From contig CM060853.1 of NCBI GenBank assembly GCA_030737835.1, forward strand, positions 8,392,134-8,456,133: a DNA stretch of 64,000 bases, in the 5' to 3' direction. Shown here in pieces: positions 58,980 to 64,000 of the stretch. Each line of letters opens with the position of its first letter. The first letter of the stretch is position 1. Origin of the DNA: Acorus gramineus (lineage: Eukaryota; Streptophyta; Magnoliopsida; Acorales; Acoraceae). The translations under genes were made by a program, and so were the position numbers. Under the pieces are notes generated by a model. That model was given only the letters and a program-made list of their open reading frames with translations. It was not told where the DNA came from and ran no database searches.

Positions 58980-59988
58980 CTACTTGATTCCTTTGCTAAG
59001 CCTCTGTAGATGGTAATTGAGGGTCTTATAAGGGTTCTTCTTTGCCTGTGTTTTCTGCAACAGAGAGAATTTTATCTGAGTGCATGGTTGCCACTCCAAA
59101 GAAAATAAAGGTAATAAAATGGAAAGTGATATAGTTTTCTTTTCTGAGATTAAAAAAACATCAGTATAAGCAATACATCCTGAATATACTTGAGGCAGGT
59201 TTCCTTGATCAAAATTATATGGACAATGCCTAGAGAAATAATGAAATTCATGCCAATTGAATAATCCAACAGGCGATTGACAGACATGACAACTAAATTG
59301 AAGGATACTTCCTAAGCCCCCCCCGTCTGATTCGCGAATAAGGTGGATATGGTAGAGTAGTTTTAATTTTGAAAAAACATGCTTGTTAGTGTTAATAAAT
59401 TGAAAAATTATACATTGATAATAAACCTGATAGCTATACACCTAGGAGGCAAATACAGTTTATTCTTGCTTATCTATCCAACTATAACTATATTATAATA
59501 TAACAAACACAAAGACAGAAATTGATCCAAACTAAGAAAGGAATATCAACCAAATGAAAATTCATCTAATTCTCCTGATCTCCTCTATCCCCATATAATT
59601 ACTATATGCCCAGATAAGTCACAAACCAAATGGGGGGTAAATGTTTGACAATATCCCTTGGGGATTCGGACATTTTTAACGATCAAGAAACGAATTTAAA
59701 CTTTATAAACTCACCACATCTGGTGGGGTGGGGAAGATGATGCTTACAACAAATATGAGTGTATTTAAAATGAACCTTATAAGATGGCAACAAATAATGT
59801 TTGGTAATAACCATTACCTGAGCTTCTAAGCAGGCATACATGGTGTTCCTCGTTTGCACACATTTTTCGTCGCTGCTGTGATTACGGGCCAGACAATTAA
59901 GAAATGTCACCATTTCCTTTAAACATGGTTTTCCAGCAGGGGCAAACTTCTTTGGGTTTACACGAATTAACCCAGCCTTCCGACCCAT
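58980..59988 (-). CDS. Twin CX9C protein of CHCHD1/mS37 type, copy 2
   Basis: Exon 1 is 59988-59818 and exon 2 is 59054-58980. The predicted 81-residue protein is identical to copy 1: exon 1 translations are the same and the only exon 2 change seen is a silent TAT/TAC in the NYH codons. The same CX9C pairs (22/32 and 43/53) are present. Splice sites and start context are also conserved, so both copies look functional. The conserved upstream leader (about 62030-61940, ending CCTCTAGCAG|GTACAC) suggests the promoter was copied as well. Confidence 0.8.
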
Positions 59989-62509
59989 GGTACCTGCTCA
60001 CCTGATCAACAAATTCCAATACCATTTAACCATCAGTCCATCACAAGTTCATAAACTTCCAGAGGAATAAATACATGAACTCATCAATTGGAAATCTGGT
60101 TTAATAAACAATATTTTTCATAAAGTTACCAGACAGACAAATGTCATAATAAATATCCTGAAAGTCCGGACAATTAACTCCTCAAGATTCATCATTCAAG
60201 CAAAACAGTTTAAAGAGAAACATGACTAAAAACAACACTAACCCAAATAAAATGTAATATTCAGTCATGTCCAACTTAAAAACCATATTGGCCCATGAAA
60301 AAAGATTAGTGCAGGGGTGGGAAAAATTATAGAGCAACAAATTAAAGGTGGTCGAGCATTAACATTAAATAAATTGGAAAACGTTGGCAACTCAGAAAGT
60401 AAACATACGGCTATAACTGTAATTGTAAATAAGGAGAACTCAAAGAAAAACACTGAGCAAGTTTCTAAATACAGATTACATATGCTCATTCTATGTTCTT
60501 CTAACCACAACACAAGGTGGGTTAATATTATTTCTCTATGAACGCTGCAACAAATGCAATATTCTGCTATACTAGAAGCAGAATCCAGACAAGATTAGCA
60601 TGTTATTCTTCAGTTTACCTGTTGCCACATTGCAAAGTTATACCAGCCAAAACTGCTGAGCATTATAAGATAATGGCCCACAACTTCAATTTTCCACATA
60701 GTCACAGAATAAAACAGTTGGGCAATATACAATTACTTAACAACAAGACATTTAAATATCCTAATTGAATTGCACAAAATAAAACCATCTTTTTCTAAGA
60801 TATAAGTTCACACACTTTCAGATATTGTGAAAAATTAAAAAGAATTAATAATGTTCGTTGGAAAACAAAACATTAGTAGACAACGAATTCAAACAACAGA
60901 GAAGACCCAAAAGCAGTTATTTTTAAATGACAACCAAGAAAAAAAGAACAACCCATCTTTCAAAACATCCCCAAATCTACATCTGTTAAATCAAAACCCT
61001 AAAAAGAAAACCCACCCATCAATCAGAACAACCCAAGATCCAAACTTTTCTAACAAAACAGATGAATTAGAATAAATAAACAAAAAAAAATACAAATGTG
61101 GGACAGAGAGGGGGGAATCACTTGAAGGAGACGAAACAGAGACAAGTATTGGCGGCGGCGATGAGTGGCGGCGGAGTTTTAGATCCTACACATTAGCTTG
61201 TTTTTTTGTTATAAAATGAAAAATGGACGGTTATCTGTGACGGATCTCTGATTCGATAATTTTGAGTTGAAATCTACGCCGTTTGATTGAATCATGATCC
61301 GTTTAATGAATGAATGCGTTGCGTTCCCCTTTTAAAGTAAAAAATGTTGTACATGTTTATTTAAACTTACTAGTTAATGCACATGTGCATTGCAAATTAA
61401 TTTCTTTGAGTTATTTTTTTAATTAGTATATTATAACTATTAAAACCCAAATCAACCAAAGAAAAGAGACAAAACATAGAAAAGCTAAGCCTAGAAAACT
61501 TGGAACCCTGGGAGAAAAACCTCAAATTTAACAAAACCCAATAAGCATTTCTTCCCAAATCAAAAAAAAAAAAAAAATCCAATAAAACCCAAACAAATTT
61601 TCATGTAGAGAAAAAAAGAAGAGAGATTTTTATGAACCTCGTTGTACATATTAATGGCGGCTAAAAATCTCTGCCTGAAAACCAAACCCAATTGACAAAA
61701 AAAAACCTCAAAGTTATCAAAACCCAACAAGCATTTCTTCCCAAATCGAAAAAAAAACCACAAATCCAATAAAACCCACCAAACAAAATTTCAATCTGAT
61801 TCCATTGGATTTCAATGTGATAAGATCTCATATGGAGTGGTCTCTGATTGTTATTCTTCTATGCAGATATTCACATATGATTCACAGATTCTTCTAAGCA
61901 GAGATTCACGTATGATCCATATGAATCCTTAAACAATCCAACAACGTGTACCTGCTAGAGGTCCTTCTGGCGGAGACGCCGCCGTCGGTGAGGTTCTCCT
62001 CAGTCCGACCGATTGGTCTGCAATGGAAGTGGAGAATGAGAGGAAGAAAAAAAGAAAGATAAAAGAACTTAGATTCTAGGGTTACAGTCAGGGATGAATG
62101 GTCTAGATCTAAAATTTTCCTTTTTCATATGTTAAATCATTTTTAGTATACTCTTTTAGTTAACTTCATATTAAATTGTTTTTTATTTTGATAGAAAGAT
62201 ATGTAGATATAGAAAATGTATTGTTTTTAAATTGAGGATTATGTTTTTTTTTATTTGCTCAATCTAATATATGTTAACGATTTTAAATATCCTCTTAATT
62301 CAAATTAAATTTGAATTTTTTTAGAATTTTCATCTAATATATTTTTTTGAGTTTTTTTTAGAATTTTTTTCAAAAAAAATATATAGATGGAAAATGTATA
62401 TATATTATAAGTGGAATTGCACATGTATCAAATTACATGTCTATGAATAACTTAAGATCCTCATATCATTCACAATGTTTTCATTTCGTACTTTTTATAG
62501 TAGTCTAGA
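59989..62509. other. Leader and promoter region of copy 2
   Basis: Mirrors 54178-56686 with small differences. No additional gene seen. Confidence 0.45.
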
Positions 62510-62936
62510 TAGGGTTTGTAAACGAACTAAGCAGCTTGGGCTCGATTCAGTTAAAGCTCTCGTTCGATTAGACAAACGAGTCGAGTTTGAATAATTTTTA
62601 AAGCTCGGTTTGTAAACGGGTCAAGCCCGAACCAAGCTGAGCCGAGCCCAAGCCTAAACGAGCTCGTTTACTTAATAGAAAAAAGGGGAACGAGCGGAGT
62701 CCAAGCCCGAGCTTATGTTACTCTCACATGTATAAGGTATTGTGATTTATGAAACGTGACTTCTCAAATGCTAAACAAGTTTTTTTATAGCTAAACGAGC
62801 TTCAACCGAGCTTTTCACGAGCCGAGCTTGAACACGAAATAAAGCTCGGTCCCGAGCCGAGTCGAGCCCGAGCCGAGCCTGATACTAAATGAACCGAACC
62901 TGAACAGATCAAAGCTTGGCTCGTTTACCACCCCTA
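62510..62936. mobile_element. hAT-like MITE in unit 2
   Basis: The duplicate of the element at 56687-57112. The right end GCTCGTTTACCACCCCTA is kept and the left end reads TAGGGTTTGTAAACGAAC. Confidence 0.7.
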
Positions 62937-62964
62937 AGTTTAGATATATATAAATTAATAAGGC

Positions 62965-63950
62965 TTTTTTAGTTTTCAGTCCTTTTAAGCATGCCTATTT
63001 AAGTCCCCATAATTAAAGGAGTGCTTAGGTTTTAATCCTTTCGTCAAACATACGTTTATTTAGGGTAAACGAAAATGTGAAATACCTAAAATACCCCACT
63101 CAATGCTCAACCCCACACAAACAGATCAACAGAGACACCACACTCTCTCTCTCTCTCTCTCTCTGTTAATGGAACATGGAAAAGAACCGTCACTGATAAT
63201 ACTTTACTTCAAATACTATTTTTTTTTTTACAATTTCATTCCTGTTTTCACACATCCTACATACCCAAAATATGATTATTTGTTTTTCCAGTTCGCGAGC
63301 ATTTGATTTTTGAATTCAAGTGATTCAACCTAAGCAGTTCTATTTTCAGATTTGATCAACTGGAGTTTTAATTGTTTGATATTTGTTTGTGTTGGAAGTG
63401 CATGAGTGAGATCTAGTGTATGTGTAGGTGAGGGTGGTGCTTTGTGTCGCATGTTAAGTGTTTGTTCATTAAGTTTGTTCATTAAAACATGTAAATGCAG
63501 GGTCACTTTCAATCATTTTATCAAACACTTTGTATACCAAATATAAATGCTTCACACATATTTACAAATTCAGACATCTGTCCACAGGGGTATTGAAGAA
63601 CAGGTAGATCGACGTTGATGTCGTTGATTCAGACATCCGATTTCATGGATGGATCTGATCGTCACTGTCCTCTTGGCTGGCTATTGGTGTTTCAGTCCGA
63701 CAGAGGGAGATCAAATGTGAAGAAGAAGATGATGATGATGATGGAAGGCTTTAATGGAGATCAAATATAACCATTGGAGGGGTTTTACCCATTAGAGTTT
63801 AATCTGATGATGGAAGGGTAGTTTTGGGATTTAAAAAAAATAACGGTAAAAGGAATATCCTATGTTTCACGGAAGGATTAAAAACTTAAAAATAATACGA
63901 AAAAGTGAGAGATCGATCCTTGCATGGACTGAAAACACAAAAACTTAAAT
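62965..63950. mobile_element. Fold-back element with long inverted arms, about 1 kb
   Basis: The left arm has TTTTTAGTTTTCAGTCC and AGGTTTTAATCCTTTCGTCA. The right arm near 63860-63950 has GGAAGGATTAAAAACTTAAA and CATGGACTGAAAACACAAAA, the inverse. It is related to the arms at 12268 and 15208. Unit 1 has only the left part, ending at 57587. Confidence 0.6.
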
Positions 63951-64000
63951 TAATTATTAAAATTTAGTTTTGCAAAAATTAAATTGATGTATTCCATATT
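63498..64000. other. Right flank of the duplication to the window end
   Basis: Contains the right half of the fold-back element and a short GATGAT tract near 63729. No gene seen. Confidence 0.55.

Larger units (their letters stand above)
58475..63497. repeat. Segmental duplication, unit 2
   Basis: 5023 bp matching unit 1. Differences include an insertion after CCCCAAACACC at 58670 (a long T run and TTGAAGTA), an extra 110 bp or so near 63020-63130 that is absent from unit 1, and scattered substitutions. Confidence 0.93.

Noticed and set aside
1-64000. tRNA or rRNA genes
   Set aside because: I saw no convincing A-box/B-box pair with a cloverleaf and no rRNA core sequence. A tRNA scan would be needed to exclude them fully.

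Overview
The window is nuclear DNA from a flowering plant. It holds split genes with GT-AG introns (and one GC-AG intron), long AT-rich introns full of transposon debris, and plant-type families such as SWI3C and a GH35 beta-galactosidase with a C-terminal lectin domain. First exons are very GC-rich and later exons AT-rich, as often seen in monocots. That placement is an inference and no species is claimed.

Layout. (1) 645-12177, minus: 5' seven exons of a plastid-type DUF3727 protein, running off the left edge. Its introns hold a LINE fragment, a 3.26-kb solo LTR with 5-bp target duplication and two adjacent MITEs. (2) 12178-14678: intergenic, with a hAT-like element nested in a fold-back element. 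(3) 14679-17309, plus: a secreted cysteine-rich, defensin-like gene with twelve 42-residue repeats, broken by an 11-bp out-of-register junction in repeat 5. (4) 17310-21128: intergenic, with a second solo LTR, a (TA)n tract and MITE pieces. (5) 21129-28262, plus: a complete nine-exon SWI3C gene (803 aa). (6) 28263-30501: intergenic, with a hAT MITE and a 433-bp tandem duplication just upstream of the next gene. (7) 30502-46539, plus: a complete 19-exon beta-galactosidase (853 aa). (8) 48626-52165, minus: a complete three-exon OGG1 8-oxoguanine DNA glycosylase (393 aa). (9) 52695-63497: two near-identical copies of a roughly 5-kb segment. Each carries an intact two-exon gene for an 81-aa twin-CX9C protein of the CHCHD1/mS37 type, and an 887-bp unrelated spacer lies between them.

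The genes do not form a pathway. They are independent housekeeping genes (chromatin remodelling, cell-wall glycan trimming, DNA repair, mitochondrial ribosome, a plastid protein) around one lineage-specific repeat gene. The most unusual items are the decayed multi-domain cysteine-rich repeat gene and the recent segmental duplication with filler DNA at its junction. All exon boundaries were read by hand from splice signals, reading-frame continuity and remembered family features. No alignment or transcript data were available.
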